Shown here: piece after piece, positions 31,441 through 42,945 of the stretch
How positions within the stretch are numbered: the stretch's first letter is position 1
Layout: each line of letters begins with the position of its first letter
Translations under genes and position numbers: made by a program
DNA from: Maniola hyperantus
Taxonomy: Eukaryota; Arthropoda; Insecta; Lepidoptera; Nymphalidae
Assembly (NCBI RefSeq): GCF_902806685.2
Contig: NC_048550.1
Location: forward strand, 10,087,383 to 10,151,382
Direction of reading: 5' to 3'
DNA: 64,000 bases
Notes under the pieces: model-generated
What the model saw: only the letters and a program-made list of their open reading frames with translations
Told to the model about the DNA's origin: nothing
Database searches by the model: none

Positions 31441-31721
31441 AGGTGACATTATTATTTATGTGTTAAACGCGCGACAATTGAAATTATTTAATTATAGAAA
31501 CTATATTCTATCTGCAATAGTATAAAGTTAAATTAAAATTCGGAGCCGTATTTACGAGTCTGAATAAGCGTAATTTAGGACGATTAAACTTCAGTAATCC
31601 GTCCAGTAGCTAACTTTAAGTCAGTAATTGTAGGTATTATTTCCATTGAAATCCCGCTACGGAAAATCTTTTACAACGCTTCCTTTAGAGAGCCTTATTC
31701 TTCAAACTTCTTTATATCTAA

Positions 31722-32010
31722 ACTAGCTTATGCTCGCGACTTCGTCCGCGTGGACTACACAAATTTCAAACCCCTATTTCACCCCCTTAGGAGTTGAATT
31801 TTCAAAAATCCTTTCTTAGCGGACGCCTACGTCATAATAGCTATCTGCATGCCAAATTTCAGCCCGATCCGTCCAGTAGTTTGAGCTGTGCGTTGATAGA
31901 TCAGTCAGTCAGTCAGTCAGTCAGTCAGTCAGTCAGTCAGTCAGTCAGTCAGTCAGTCAGTCAGTCAGTCAGTCAGTCAGTCAGTCACCTTTTCCTTTTA
32001 TATATTTAGA
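31722..32010 (+). mobile_element. Family C element with expanded TCAG tail
   Basis: Complete layout from CTAGCTTATGCTCGCGACTT to CCTTTTCCTTTTATATATTT. The tail TCAG tract (31901-31987) is about 22 units, against 2-4 in other copies. The frame giving SVSQ repeats is this microsatellite. Confidence 0.9.
31901..31987. repeat. TCAG microsatellite, about 22 units
   Basis: Uninterrupted TCAG repeat of 87 bp, part of the family C tail. Confidence 0.95.
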
Positions 32011-32014
32011 AGAA

Positions 32015-32132
32015 GAAGATATATAAAAGGAAAAGGTGACTGACTGACTGATCTATCAACGCACAACTCAAACTACTGGATGGATCGGGCTGAAATTTGG
32101 CATGCAGATAGCTATTATGACTACGTCATAAT
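32015..32132 (-). repeat. Family C element, inverted against the previous copy
   Basis: ATATATAAAAGGAAAAGGTG, ACTGACTGATCTATCAACGC and GGCATGCAGATAGCTATTAT: tail-to-tail with 31722-32010, separated by a few bases. A family D 5' fragment follows to 32192. Confidence 0.85.
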
Positions 32133-32858
32133 AAAAAAAAATAGATAAAGAATCGCCTGTTAGGCGGTACGAAGTTAGCCGGGTCAGCTAGTGATAGATA
32201 AAAAGACAAAGGAATTGCTTTAAACAATTTTGGTAAACAATATTTTATTTGATAATTTAGTTAATACAGCTCATATTATATAACATAACTTTTTACAAAG
32301 AACACTCTCCGAATTTTATGTCTCAAGGACCAGCGGTTTAGGCTGTGCGTTGATATGTCAGTCAGTCAGGACTTTGAATTTTATATAACAGATGAGATAA
32401 GAAACTGACGGTATTAAATTTTTTTTAAAAAATATACTTTTTACTAAACTGTCTGTTATCCGACATACCTACATGCAATTTTATTTTGAATGAGCATAGG
32501 TTAATTATTTTTCCTGCGACCATTATTATAATGAGACCAACAAAATGATACTCGTAAATTATAATGGCATACATAATTGATTAAAATGTTCTGCATTTCC
32601 AAATTAGTTCCAAACAGCCAGATGCTCGATAGGCACCTCATAGAGTCATTGATTAAAACATTTCACTACACAAATTAATAGGTACTTAAAACATTTCATA
32701 ATAATTTTGTAAGCATTTTCAAAGGCCCAGTAGAGAGAGAGAGAGAGGTATATTATACGAATTGGCCATAGGTACCCTTTACAAGACGCACGACGCCTAG
32801 TTATGCGAACGATTTCTTAGATTAAGATAGATGCTGTCTGAGATGGAAGCGGGCAAGC

Positions 32859-33056
32859 TGACTGACTGACTGACTGATCTATCAACGCACAGCTCAAACT
32901 ACTGGACGGATGGGACTTAAATTTGGCATGCAGATAGCTACTACGACGTAGGCATCCGCCAAGAAAGGATTTTTGAAAATTCAACCCCTAAAGGGGTGAA
33001 ATAGGGGTTCGAAATTTGTGTGGTCTGCGCGGACGAATCCGCGAGCATAAGCTGTT
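32859..33056 (-). repeat. Family C element, reverse
   Basis: CTGACTGACTGACTGACTGA to GAATCCGCGAGCATAAGCTG. Confidence 0.85.
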
Positions 33057-33059
33057 TAA

Positions 33060-33338
33060 TGGTGCTCCAACCAACTGAGGGGAAAATATTATAGTGCACA
33101 AGTGTGTGCGCAAATTCAGTATTTCCTTAAGCGATTTATCCTGATGGGACGGAAATCCGACACGATCGGAGAGAGACCAGGTGCAGGACCGACGCGTGAA
33201 ACAACTTCCCAATTACTGTACTGAGAATTTCTTAACAGAAAATCCCCTGTACTTTTGGCCCGAACCGGGAATCGAACCCAGGACCTCGTAATTCGCATTC
33301 AAACATGCTTATCACTAGACCAACGACGCAGTTGTAAC
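33060..33338 (-). mobile_element. tRNA-derived SINE, second type
   Basis: The complement has TTGGTCTAGTGATAAGC (box A-like) and GGTTCGATTCCCGGTTCGG (box B) and runs on through CACGCGTCGGTCCTGC and TCGGATTTCCGTCCC. Not a functional tRNA fold, and flanked by a family C copy. Confidence 0.65.
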
Positions 33339-33602
33339 AATAAATTAATGTGGTAACGAATGGATGGCGTGTTGCCTCTGTGGGCACAATTGTAGGTGTT
33401 AGCTCGAAACTAGGACATGTATGGCTGAATATTTTATTACGTCTAGGTATTTCTATTACAAGCTTTTATTTTGCTAGCAATGTTAGTTTGTTGGTTTAGG
33501 TCAAATTCCGCAAGTCAGGTTTAACTTACTAATGTGAAATGTCCAGTTATACCTACTGGTTCTATTTTTTCTTCTCTATTTTTTTTTCGTTTTATTATTA
33601 GA

Positions 33603-33810
33603 TACTAGCTGCCCCGGCGAACATCGTACCGCCTAAAAGTCGATTCTTTTTCAGGCAATTTTTAAATTTTTTTCTCCGTAAGAACCATCCTCGTGCTTCA
33701 AGGAATATTATAAAAAAAGAATTAGCGAAATCGGTTCAGCTGCATGCTCGAGATTTGCGATCAGCAACACATTTAGCGATTCATTTTTATATATGGAGAT
33801 GTACCTTACC
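33603..33810 (+). repeat. Family D element
   Basis: ACTAGCTGCCCCGGCGAACA, AAGTCGATTCTTTTTCAGGC, TCCGTAAGAACCATCCTCGT and GCGATTCATTTTTATATATG. A repeat widely seen in arthropods; class not assigned. Confidence 0.8.
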
Positions 33811-33905
33811 ACTATTTTATATATACTTTACAATGTTTATTAATCTTTTTTCTGTACTCTTTTTCTATTTATTTTATGCCTACATGAAGCACGCAATATA
33901 TTATT

Positions 33906-34166
33906 GTCCGCGTGGATTAAAGTTTTTAAAAATCCTTGGGAACTATTTGATTTACCGGGATAGAAAGTAGCATATGTGTGTCCCCGGTATGCAAGCTATC
34001 TCTGTACCAAATTTCGTCAAAATTAGTTTAATGGTTGGCCCCATAAAAGTCCCGTGGGAACTTTTAATTTTTCGGAAGCTATATGTGTACCAAATTTTGT
34101 CAAAATTGCTTAAACAGATGGGCCGGGAAAAGCTAGCAGACGCACTTTCGTATTTATAATATGAAG
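33906..34166 (+). repeat. Family B element with internal partial duplication
   Basis: GTCCGCGTGGATTAAAG to CGCACTTTCGTATTTATAAT; the block TGTACCAAATTTCGTCAAAA occurs twice (about 34001 and 34086). Confidence 0.8.
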
Positions 34167-35181
34167 TAAGCAGTATGGATTTTAGAATGATTTGACCTAA
34201 CAGGAATTGAATCCAGGATCTAATGGTTCAAAAGCAACTAGTCCTACGTCGCATCGAACAGTGTTAGTTGATAGAGTAATTTAAGTTTCAAAACCTAATT
34301 ATCAGAAGCTTCGATAATACAATCAAGCTTAGAAAACTTTGGTAGTTTAGTATACCTAGGTAATCGAAATTGAATTTTTGAACAGTGGTTTAGAAGTAAA
34401 TTTATATTTAAGTAAGTTTTTTCGTTAAGTTGTTTAAACCAAAAAAAAAACTAAGTGAAAATAATTTAATCCTAAGAATCATTATCTTCTGTTATTCTTG
34501 TTAGTTCAAATCTTCATTTAAATTTCAAAACTTTCAAGTGACTCAGCGTAAGAAAATTAAAAATTAAAATGTTTGATAATGTTTTAATTAAGTAAGCACC
34601 AGCTTTTTAAATTATATTAATTAATATATTTTAAAATTAGGAAGTGTTTACAGTTACTTACCCAAAATTATGACATTTCATAATTTTGGGGTAAATATTA
34701 TATGTATAGATACCTATGAATTACCATAAGTGTTTCCAAATACTCCTGTTTATTTTTACCCTGAATGCCTATACGTATTTTCTTACTAATAAGTTACTAT
34801 ACTCGTTTAATAAATATACACCTGTGCTTTCAATCATCTCACCTTACATCAAGTAAAAGAAATTCCTTTTACAAATTATTTCCTTTACGTGCGGAGACAT
34901 TTTAACGAACACTCATAAAATAAGATGTTCGGAATGAAAAAGAAGGTATTTTTATTTTCAAAAGGCATCGTTTGCTCTTCACTCGAGCTCTCGCTTGAAA
35001 AGAAAATAAACAAAATATATACCTAGCACATATAGCTGATAAGAGATTCGTAATAAGGGCTGGAAGGAAAGGTACGTAAAATAATTGTTTTGAAGAATAT
35101 GAAATTTTTTCAGTAGAACAGTTAAAAGACAATTTAGGAAGAAGATAAAATCTACCAATACTGGTTAATAATGTTATAGTA
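34167..35181. other. AT-rich DNA, no gene
   Basis: Only a small hairpin (ACCCAAAATTATGA / TCATAATTTTGGGGT, about 34661-34693) stands out. The 101-codon minus frame at 34902 has no recognised domain. Confidence 0.4.
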
Positions 35182-35288
35182 TCGGGGGTTATGGGGGTTT
35201 CCGTCACCCGCCATATTACGCACAGCGCTGGGTTGTGCGGGTGTGCGGGGCGTCCCCACGCAGATTGTCATCTCGACCTGTCGCGTAT
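35182..35288. repeat. GC-rich palindromic MITE, right part
   Basis: GTGCGGGTGTGCGGGGCGTC then GATTGTCATCTCGACCTGTC GCG; the left arm is missing. Confidence 0.75.
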
Positions 35289-35677
35289 ATAAAGTTTTTT
35301 CTCTAGGTATTTTTTTTGAATTGTTATTGTTTATAGGTCAGTAGGGATTTAGAGATTGGCTTAAATTTAAATTTCGCTTATAGGGAACTAATGAATATTT
35401 TGTTTAAATTTGTTTTTTTTTTGTATCTGGGCATCCCAGTACTTGCTTCTTTTCCTTCTCTCTTCTATAGCTATGGCCTTTACGCAGCTTGTTTTTTGAA
35501 TAGAAAGGGCAGTATACTTTTGTAAAGGGTAACAAATTTTGCCATTCCATAAAGCTTATCTATGACGTTGCTGAAATTTACAACCGCAGTTCCTTAAGGT
35601 CAAGTGTGAATAGTTCAAGATTAGATAGTATCTTTTAGTATTATTCCACACTTACGAATTTTTGATCTATTATTATT

Positions 35678-35965
35678 ATGCCTTTTCTTTGCACACGAAA
35701 CATTTTCACATGCATTTCAAGTGCATCAGTGCCAAGGTCTGCACCCGTACGTTGTCGAAATTCCACGGATACGTACGAAACGATTTGCCTCCTCATTTCA
35801 GATTCGAACACCCTTCCAGCATCAGTTTTCCCCTCCAATTATAATATGGGTACCTTCAAGTCAAGAGTGAATAGGCATCTTCTAGGCAAGCGCGCTCCAT
35901 CTTAGGCTGCATCATCACTTGTCACCAGGTCTGATTGCAGCCAAGCGCTAGTCTATAAATAAAAA
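35678..35965 (+). pseudogene. LINE ORF2 C-terminus and 3' tail, copy 1
   Basis: One frame ends LPASVFPSNYNMGTFKSRVN then RHLLGKRAPS, a pattern I know as the C-terminal end of lepidopteran LINE endonuclease/reverse transcriptase proteins (Jockey- or CR1-type, clade not fixed). The upstream frame is broken. The tail (CATCATCACTTGTCACCAGG, TCTGATTGCAGCCAAGCGCT) ends in AATAAAAAAAAAA. A second copy is at 47211-47450. Confidence 0.6.
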
Positions 35966-36340
35966 AAAAAATCAGACGCAAATATAAGAATGGCTCAAGC
36001 GTCGTAGGTAAGTACATATTAGGTACTTGCGGACTACTTAGAGATTACTTACGAATGTTCTGAGTATTATTTGCTATCTTTGTTTTTGCGCGTTCTTCAA
36101 ATGTGCGTAGGTGGTCAAAAATGTTATCGTGTGTAAAGGCACTAAAAAAAACTGAGTAGATACGATTAATTTTTCATTTTCTTACACACTTTTTTCAGCT
36201 TATTTTTCATATAATATATTTAATGAAGTTACACCTTGTGTCCATCATGACTTTTTTAATAAAATCTTCTAAGCAGCTTTTATTTAACAATAGGTACCTA
36301 TAGCGATTTTCACAATAACTTTATCCGTCTTTGAAACATG

Positions 36341-36501
36341 TACAGTACGCAACAGGTTGAGATGGCAATCGGGGTATGAGGCGGGGGGACGCCCCGCACA
36401 TCCGGTCGTCACCCGCGCTCGCCCGCACCGGCTTAGCGCGGGGGATGTGAGGGTGTGCGGGGTGTTCCCTCCCCGATTGCCATCTTGACGTGCCGCGTAC
36501 T
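36341..36501. mobile_element. GC-rich palindromic MITE, copy 3
   Basis: TACAGTACGCAACAGGTTGA at the left pairs with CATCTTGACGTGCCGCGTAC at the right. The best example of the TACAGTACGC terminus in this family. Confidence 0.9.
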
Positions 36502-36761
36502 AATATATTAGTATAATATATTTATACGTTATTTTTACGTTATAATAGTAAGAGGTAATTTTTCTGATACAAAGCAGCTTATAGATCAGATACCTATTAC
36601 ATAAAATATTATTTTTCAAATTTAAAAATATTTGGAAAAAAGATTACTATCCTACCTATTACCTATTACTATTTACTGCCAGTTACCATCATAGCATTCC
36701 AGTACGATGTGTCTTGTAGAAATAGATAAGGAGTAGGCTGGAGTTTAATGAAATCTATGAG

Positions 36762-36906
36762 CAGTGGCGTGCAACTCATAGAGGCATAAAAGCGCTGCTT
36801 ACCCAAGAAATAGTTAACTCGGTTGAAATTGCTCAATCCTCATTATTCTTTGACTTGCTTACCTAACTACTGCTTACCCTGGCTTTAAACCCTATGCACG
36901 CCACTG
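36762..36906. mobile_element. hAT-like MITE, copy 2
   Basis: CAGTGGCGTGCA / TGCACGCCACTG termini with a clean 8-bp duplication TCTATGAG (36754-36761 and 36907-36914). Interior blocks AACTCATAGAGGCATAAA and CTGCTTACCC match copy 1 at 3954. Confidence 0.93.
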
Positions 36907-37427
36907 TCTATGAGCCTACCAGATTAGTACTCATCTATTTTAGACTGTTATGACCACTTAACATTTCAAAAGTCAAGTTATTTGTTATGAAACAAAATAA
37001 ACGTTATGCTTGAAGTAACACAATTATTCAAAAGTTAGGTACAGGTGAAAGAAACATACAATTTTAAATTATTGCCGGCTTGTAGTAGAATGAAGAATCG
37101 AACACGGTGGTAGAGGCTCAACATAATGTTATCTAAGTTTCTTTATTCCACCCATAGAATATATATCAAACCTTCCAACATCACTGATGCCACCATAACT
37201 TATAAATGTCTAAACAAGAATTCATGTACGGTTCACGGCTGTATGGTGCCTTTTTCAGTTGTGAATTTTTCTTTTTAGTTCGTTTTTAGCAGGGCAGTCG
37301 TGTTTTTGTTTTTTTTTAATTACGTCTTGTTGAATTGATTCGAATATTTTGAAAGTTTTAAAAACAAAGATTTAGATTTCGATCCTAATGTATAGAGATT
37401 TGGTTGCTCAAAAAGTATGATGCGCAG

Positions 37428-37616
37428 GACGTATGCTGTCTTCTGGACCGTTGCTTCCAATACCCTCGCCGGAGCGCGCGCGACTGCGGCTGTCAGTTCG
37501 CCCTGCTGCACGCAGCTCCGGACGAGCTGACGCAAGCCAGCTAGCGGAGTCCGGCCCGCGCCAGGACGCGGGCATGTCCTCACTGCCAATGCCGGTGCTC
37601 CGGTTGCGACCACCAA
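37428..37616 (+). other. GC-rich island, possible additional exon in intron 1
   Basis: A sharply GC-rich, apparently single-copy stretch in an AT-rich intron. A good donor, CACCAA/GTAAGC, ends it at 37616, and GATGCGCAG precedes 37428. The interval is 189 bp, a multiple of three, so it could be inserted between exons A and B without changing phase. However, in that phase a TAG occurs at 37542-37544 after 38 codons, so inclusion would give a shorter protein ending in PDELTQAS. A second plus frame is open for 64 codons to 37627, and minus frames are open too, which GC-rich DNA often allows. No family is recognised. It could equally be a regulatory island or a non-coding exon. Confidence 0.3.
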
Positions 37617-37716
37617 GTAAGCTGTAGCACGCTTACTAGTGTGTTCTCCAAAGTACAGTTGCCAGTCGCGTCACTTACAAATTATTATGAGCCGGACACA
37701 CTTAGGGTCATTACGT

Positions 37717-37873
37717 ACGTTTTTCTGTAAATAAATCTTACCGAATACGTAGTGGCTGATACTTTGAATATAGAACCATTCACGCGTTGTTTGTACGGCA
37801 AAAAACGTGTGAACAATCTGATCAGTGGATGCGCCACTACGTATTTGGTAAGATTTATCTTGCAAAAAAACGT
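37717..37873. mobile_element. MITE with 40-bp inverted ends
   Basis: TAAATCTTACCGAATACGTA GTGGC at the left pairs with GCCACTACGTATTTGGTAAG ATTTA at the right, and ACGTTTTT with AAAAACGT outside. Confidence 0.82.
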
Positions 37874-37890
37874 GCGGCGAAAAAACCTTC

Positions 37891-38072
37891 TACAGTACGC
37901 GACAGAAAAATATTGTACATCGATCAGAAGGAGATAGCGGTATCGTAGAGTGTTGTCTCTGTTGTTAAGACCGACATAACATCACATAAGTATGAGTGAC
38001 AGAGACAACGCTCTACAAAGCCAAAATCTCATTCTAAAGGTCGATGTACAATATTTCTTGCCGGCTACTGTA
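37891..38072. mobile_element. MITE (TACAGTACGCGGTCGAAAG family), copy 3
   Basis: TACAGTACGCGACAGAAAAA and TTCTTGCCGGCTACTGTA ends; inner palindrome CGTAGAGTGTTGTCTCTG / GACAGAGACAACGCTCTAC. Confidence 0.85.
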
Positions 38073-39634
38073 AATGAGGTTTTTACGGGTGGGTATTTGA
38101 AGTGTTTCCGGCCATATGTATAATATCTACACGTATTTTGCTATACACGCACGCTCAAAATTGTTTTTTGCACAAAAAGTTTGGATCACAATTGGATTTT
38201 TCACGTTTGCTCATGAATTTTTGCTAGAACACCAGTGGCGTGCTGCTGTTTGCAGGCATTTTGATCTTTTACTTTTTTAATTTGAATGTCACGTGCAGTG
38301 AATTTATTTACATACCTATTATTGTCGAATTATAATGATGTTTCTTTTTGTATATTTTTACAGGTAGAGTTACCAAAATATTATTAACACACAGAAAATA
38401 ATATTACACTCGACTCTCGTACAATCTACTGATCCTAAAAACATGTTAATATTTTATTAACACTTATGTGAGTTATTAGGTACCTATGTTATATTTTCTG
38501 TCAATATATGGGACATCGTTACTATATAATATTTTATTTATATTAACACCCGAATATAGAGCAAGAAGAAATACATTTTTGTACATTACAGTACTAAGGG
38601 TCAAGGCAAACTAGCGCAAGGCGAAGCATAGCGATACGTTCATTCTAAAATGGTTCTAAGACACACATACGTGTATAATATTTTGTGTGGCAGTCTTGAC
38701 AAAGTGGAATGATTCGTCGTTGAATTCAAAATGATTTAGACTATGCAGATTTCTAGAATATTTTGAACGTACGAAGGCTTTTCAACACATAGAAATACGG
38801 AAAAGAAAAGAACCGCTAGAGAAAAAGTAAAATTAGTTAAGAATTAACTTGGTCAGCGAGCGTGTATAATGAAGTTAAGAATAGCCATATTGCCTACACT
38901 ATGTAGGTGTGAAATGCAATTTCTCCGTATCGTATTTCCTTCGACTTAGCATATTCCCGGTAGTATTTTACTAGAACTTACGTATTCTATGCTGCGTAAC
39001 CATTGAAATACTCATAGGTATACCGTAGCTTGAAGGTTGATACAGCTGGATTGAATCAAGCTAGTATATTATTTAATCATTTTTTAAAAATAAATAGATG
39101 GCTGTTAATTTTATAAAAAAATGTACACAATGCGTAGACCTTGATTTAGTTTAAACTTTGAAGTGGGACCATTGCTACATTCTTATCTTCTTTCTTAAAT
39201 TTCTTAAATTTCCAGGTTAAAAAGAACTCTTGCTTTATAAAGTTACCATATCATGCTAATAGAATTATATTATTTATTATTCCTACTTATCGCAGTAAAG
39301 AGTGAATTACATGGCACATTTGTTACATTTTTTTACCCACATATTATTCAGGTTATCGTTTCAATTTTTATTCTTGGCGCTTTGTTTTATTTATTAACGC
39401 AGTAGGCCAAGTACAATTAGTAAGACAAAATTTCTGCGTGACATTTTCATCGACAAAGTCTTGAAGAAGCCGCGAGAGAGATGTGTCGTAACTATTGTGC
39501 TCGGGCTGTTCACAACATGACCCAATAAAACACTTTGAACTCGCACCCTTTATAACGGGAATGTTAAAAGTTGTATACGACTTTCCATTGAGTGTAAGGC
39601 CGGTCGCATACCTAATATTATAATTACCTAATCA
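38073..39634. other. Intron DNA, nothing recognised
   Basis: AT-rich. ACCAGTGGCGTGCTGC at 38231 resembles one end of the hAT-like MITE but no partner end is seen. Confidence 0.4.
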
Positions 39635-39950
39635 TAATCATGAACCTATCGCCTGCTCACTACAGAGCACGGGTCTCCTCTCAGAGTGAGAAGGGTTTTG
39701 GCCATACTCTACCATGCTTGCTGGCCAGGTGCGGATTAGCAGACTTTACACACCTTTGAGAACAGTATGGAGAACTCTCAGGCATGCAGGTTTCCTCACG
39801 ATATTTTCCTTCACCGTTAAAGCAAGTGATATTTCATTACTTAAACGTATATAACTCCGAAAAGTTAGAGGTACGGGCCCGGGATCTAACCCCCAACCTC
39901 CGATTAGGAGGCGGACGTCCTAACCACTAGCTATCACAACTTCACAGCAA
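39635..39950 (-). mobile_element. tRNA-derived SINE, full length
   Basis: CTATCGCCTGCTCACTACAG to CCAACCTCCGATTAGGAGGC and GTCCTAACCACTAGCTATCA; box A and box B are recognisable on the minus strand. Confidence 0.85.
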
Positions 39951-39976
39951 TTACTTAATATTATTACTGTAATTAT

Positions 39977-40179
39977 CCATACTAATAATATAAATGCGAA
40001 AGTGTGTCTGTCTGTCTGTCTGCTAGCTTTTCACGGCTCAAGATAGAGCATAGAGATAGAGATAGCTTGCATCCGGAGGAAGGACATAGGCTACTTTTTA
40101 TCCCGGAAAATTAAACAGTTCCCCCGGGATTTTCAAAAACCTAAATCCACGCGGACAAAGTCGCGGGCATCATCTAGTT
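39977..40179 (-). repeat. Family B element, near full length
   Basis: CATACTAATAATATAAATGC, TCTGTCTGTCTGTCTGC and CAAAGTCGCGGGCATCATCT. Confidence 0.85.
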
Positions 40180-40529
40180 ATATTATAACTTACGCTCACT
40201 AGACGACCTCCCACACACCCATATTTGAAAATTTACTTCGGAAAATCGAAAATCAGTTCACAATTTGGCCACCAGCTCTCTCTTTTGTGATGGTTTGCGG
40301 AGTCTAGCGAAAAAGATTCGCCTTTCGCCATTTTGATCCAGAAAATGAAAAGCGCCAGATTATTTCTGACAAGTGAATTATAAGTATGCGGTCGGTCTAA
40401 ATGAAATACTATGTGTTGTACTCATATACTTGTCACGCCTCATTTGAAGAGAATTAAAGAATTTTTGATACGTTATTGTAAAATATATAGACATCTTGAC
40501 TTGACATGCTTTATTTTATTACCTACAGA

Positions 40530-40703
40530 TGCTCTGAGATTATGGAATACGATGAGTGCTTTGAAAACGTCAATTTGGCTCGTATCCATTCAAAGTGCTA
40601 TGGAAACCACACAGAAAAGCATCACACTAAATGCGCGAGTACGCGTGTACAATTTGGACGCGCGTTCTGCGGTATAGACGCTTCCATACAGTTCCTAACA
40701 TGA
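40530..40703 (+). other. Candidate short coding exon, unrecognised
   Basis: After a plausible acceptor (TTATTTTATTACCTACAG, ending 40528) a frame beginning TGC TCT GAG is open for 57 codons to TGA at 40703. The residues (CSEIMEYDECFENVNLARIH, then a His/Lys/Cys-rich stretch) are not low-complexity and the DNA is not obviously repetitive. The overlapping frame open to 40677 is equally long, so the choice is unsure. The phase does not match exon A (phase 0), so it is unlikely to belong to that gene as reconstructed. No family recognised. Confidence 0.18.
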
Positions 40704-41203
40704 AAATTTTTAAAACCCTCGTTGGACACAAAATCTATGCTTTATATCCAAACTAAAAGAAAACAGCCTTACTTAAAAAAATCTCAAATTTTAACTTCTT
40801 TTTTAATAACTCAACGATTTTTTACGAACTTAATCTGTTCGTACCATTCAGAGTAACATTGATTGAAATTGAAGTCAAGCAAATTTTTAACCGACCGCGA
40901 CTGCAAAAACTTCTCAATTCAGCGCGTAAGTAGTTCTATCAAGTATCGAATCTCACTTTCCTTCTGCTGAATTCGCACTAGAAGTTTCGCATTTGAATTC
41001 TCTGCATACTTGACACTTGATAACAATAGACAAATGTTTTTCGCGAGCAAATAGTCGGGGGCTTTTTGTTTACTAACCTTTTCCGTTGAAATGTTCGAGC
41101 GATTCAGCCTTTTCTTTCTCATACCTACCCATACCTAACTCTCAAATCGCGTGCCTCGAATGACAACTTTGCCAAATGGTTGGCAAGATTTGAGTAGATA
41201 GGT

Positions 41204-41367
41204 ATAGTACTGGACAGGTAGAGATGGCAATCGGTTAGGGAACGCCCCCCACACTCATACAGCTCCCGCGCTAGCCCGGTGGGAGAGAGCGCGGGGGACC
41301 TGCGAGTGTGCGGGGCGTGCCCCCGCCTCATACTCGGATTGCCATCTCAACCTGTCGCAGACTGTAT
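41204..41367. mobile_element. GC-rich palindromic MITE, copy 4
   Basis: CTGGACAGGTAGAGATGGCA pairs with TTGCCATCTCAACCTGTCGC; interior GCCCGGTGGGAGAGAGCGCG. Confidence 0.85.
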
Positions 41368-41655
41368 AATATGGTAGGTATAGCTTATTTCGCGAGCTTG
41401 CAATAAAGTTTATTGCTGTGCTAAGGATAATTAATATTATTTTGTTGACGTCATAAAGTACTGGCATTTGAAATAGAGTTCATAAAATTTGGCGTTCTCT
41501 GTAAGTCTATTTTAATATAGATAGATGGAATAAACCAATATAGTGATATTACGTCGTTATTTTAATCCGGGTCCTGACGTATTATCTACGTTGGCAATTT
41601 TTTCAAAAATCAATGAACTAATTAGGATGTTTTTTCAGTATCATTATCTATATAT

Positions 41656-42913
41656 TGGAGGGTCGATATTGAAAGAGTTCTTACTGTATGTACACTCCGT
41701 GAAAAGAAACGTATGAGCTTTACTCTACGGAAGGTAGCCATCTTTATTTTAGTTGTCAGAGTTGGATTTTGACACGCACGCATTTTGTTGTTGTTCACAA
41801 TTTTCTCTCGCATTAAATTAATTAAGTATCAGATTATAGCTTAGCTAATTATTATTCTTTGAGATAGGTAGGTAGTTTCTTAATCGTGATATTTAATTCG
41901 GTGATTGTGATATAGTTAGAACAGTAATTGTTCGATGCTAATGTACATTGTGTTAAATCGTAACATCTAGTGCCATCCGGTGACTTTGTCTGCAAAGCAC
42001 TATTAATAATGTTCGCGTAGTTGTTTGACGAATATGGAGTACTAATTATTGGTGAATATTAGAGTAATTCGTGAGTTAACGTTTGGCTCAGTGGATAGAT
42101 TATTATAAGGACATCCGTTAAGGTTATTTCTGCAGACGCTAGTGATTTAGAGTGTAATTGGAGATATACCGGCAGTTGAGATAATGATTAGTTTGAAGTG
42201 ATAGTTTAGTGTGATAGTAACTTGAAGTTAACTTTGATAGTAGGTACCCGCTGTAGAATCGTATAACCCGGTTGATAAAGAATCATTGATGACTCTCGTG
42301 TAATGTTGAAATGGATTAGACAATGAGTTGCCCATGAGATCGAATAGCTTACATTCTACCTGGTTTCTGTTGTGATCGCTTATTTGGGTGGATATAGTAG
42401 TCGTGGCGCGTGTGGCGCACGATGCTATGGTGTTCTGTATGCAGATGTGCACAGAGTGGAGAAGGTAGAGCTATTGCGATATTCTGAATTAGTAATGAGA
42501 AGTCAATTATAAGATCTGGTTTAGATCGTAAGAGAGTCGATGCAATGATCCTTTTAAGAGCGTTCATGAAGTTGTGATTGATTACCTTGAGATGATTAGA
42601 TAACGGAGTAGGTCGTGACTTGATTGAGAGGTTGCAATAGCAATTGCGCCCTAATCACACGATGTAGTGTTTAGCTTAGGTTAGCTAGTTTAGAGTGAGG
42701 TGAGGGGTCGCTGTGAGGGGTGGTTGGAGGCGACCATAGGTAGGGTTAGGTTAGGGTGATCTGGTTGTGTTACGTTGATGGTTTCCATGTGCGATACGTT
42801 ACTGAGAACTATTTGTAAAGAACATGGATTAAAGTACCTACTTATTAATTACTACCTTCTGATGTCGGCTAAAGATGAATAATAATTATCAGCCATCCTC
42901 CTGTTCTCCGACA
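41656..42913 (+). repeat. Left (5') LTR
   Basis: Compared with the right LTR I see one difference: T at 42238 against A at 46179. Minus-strand frames inside (42228, 42349) are duplicated in the right LTR and are not supported as genes. Confidence 0.9.
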
Positions 42914-42945
42914 TCAGAAGTGGGATACACGATTTATGCCCACAT
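42914..42945 (+). promoter_or_regulatory. Presumed primer-binding and leader region
   Basis: TCAGAAGTGGGATACACGAT directly follows the LTR; it contains a TGG as in tRNA 3'-end complements. CCGACATCAGAAG across the boundary is the complement of CTTCTGATGTCGG in U5 (42858-42870). The priming tRNA is not identified. Confidence 0.45.

Noticed and set aside
31901..31987. CRISPR-like array
   Set aside because: A simple 4-bp microsatellite without spacers, in a eukaryotic genome.
31794..32009. Frame rich in SVSQ repeats
   Set aside because: Translation of the TCAG microsatellite in a family C tail.
34902..35207. 101-codon minus frame
   Set aside because: AT-rich, no domain, and its start overlaps the GC-rich MITE remnant.
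42700..42765. TTAGG-like telomeric motif inside the LTR (GGTTAGGGTTAGG-type sequence)
   Set aside because: Only a few imperfect units and present in both LTRs; no array.
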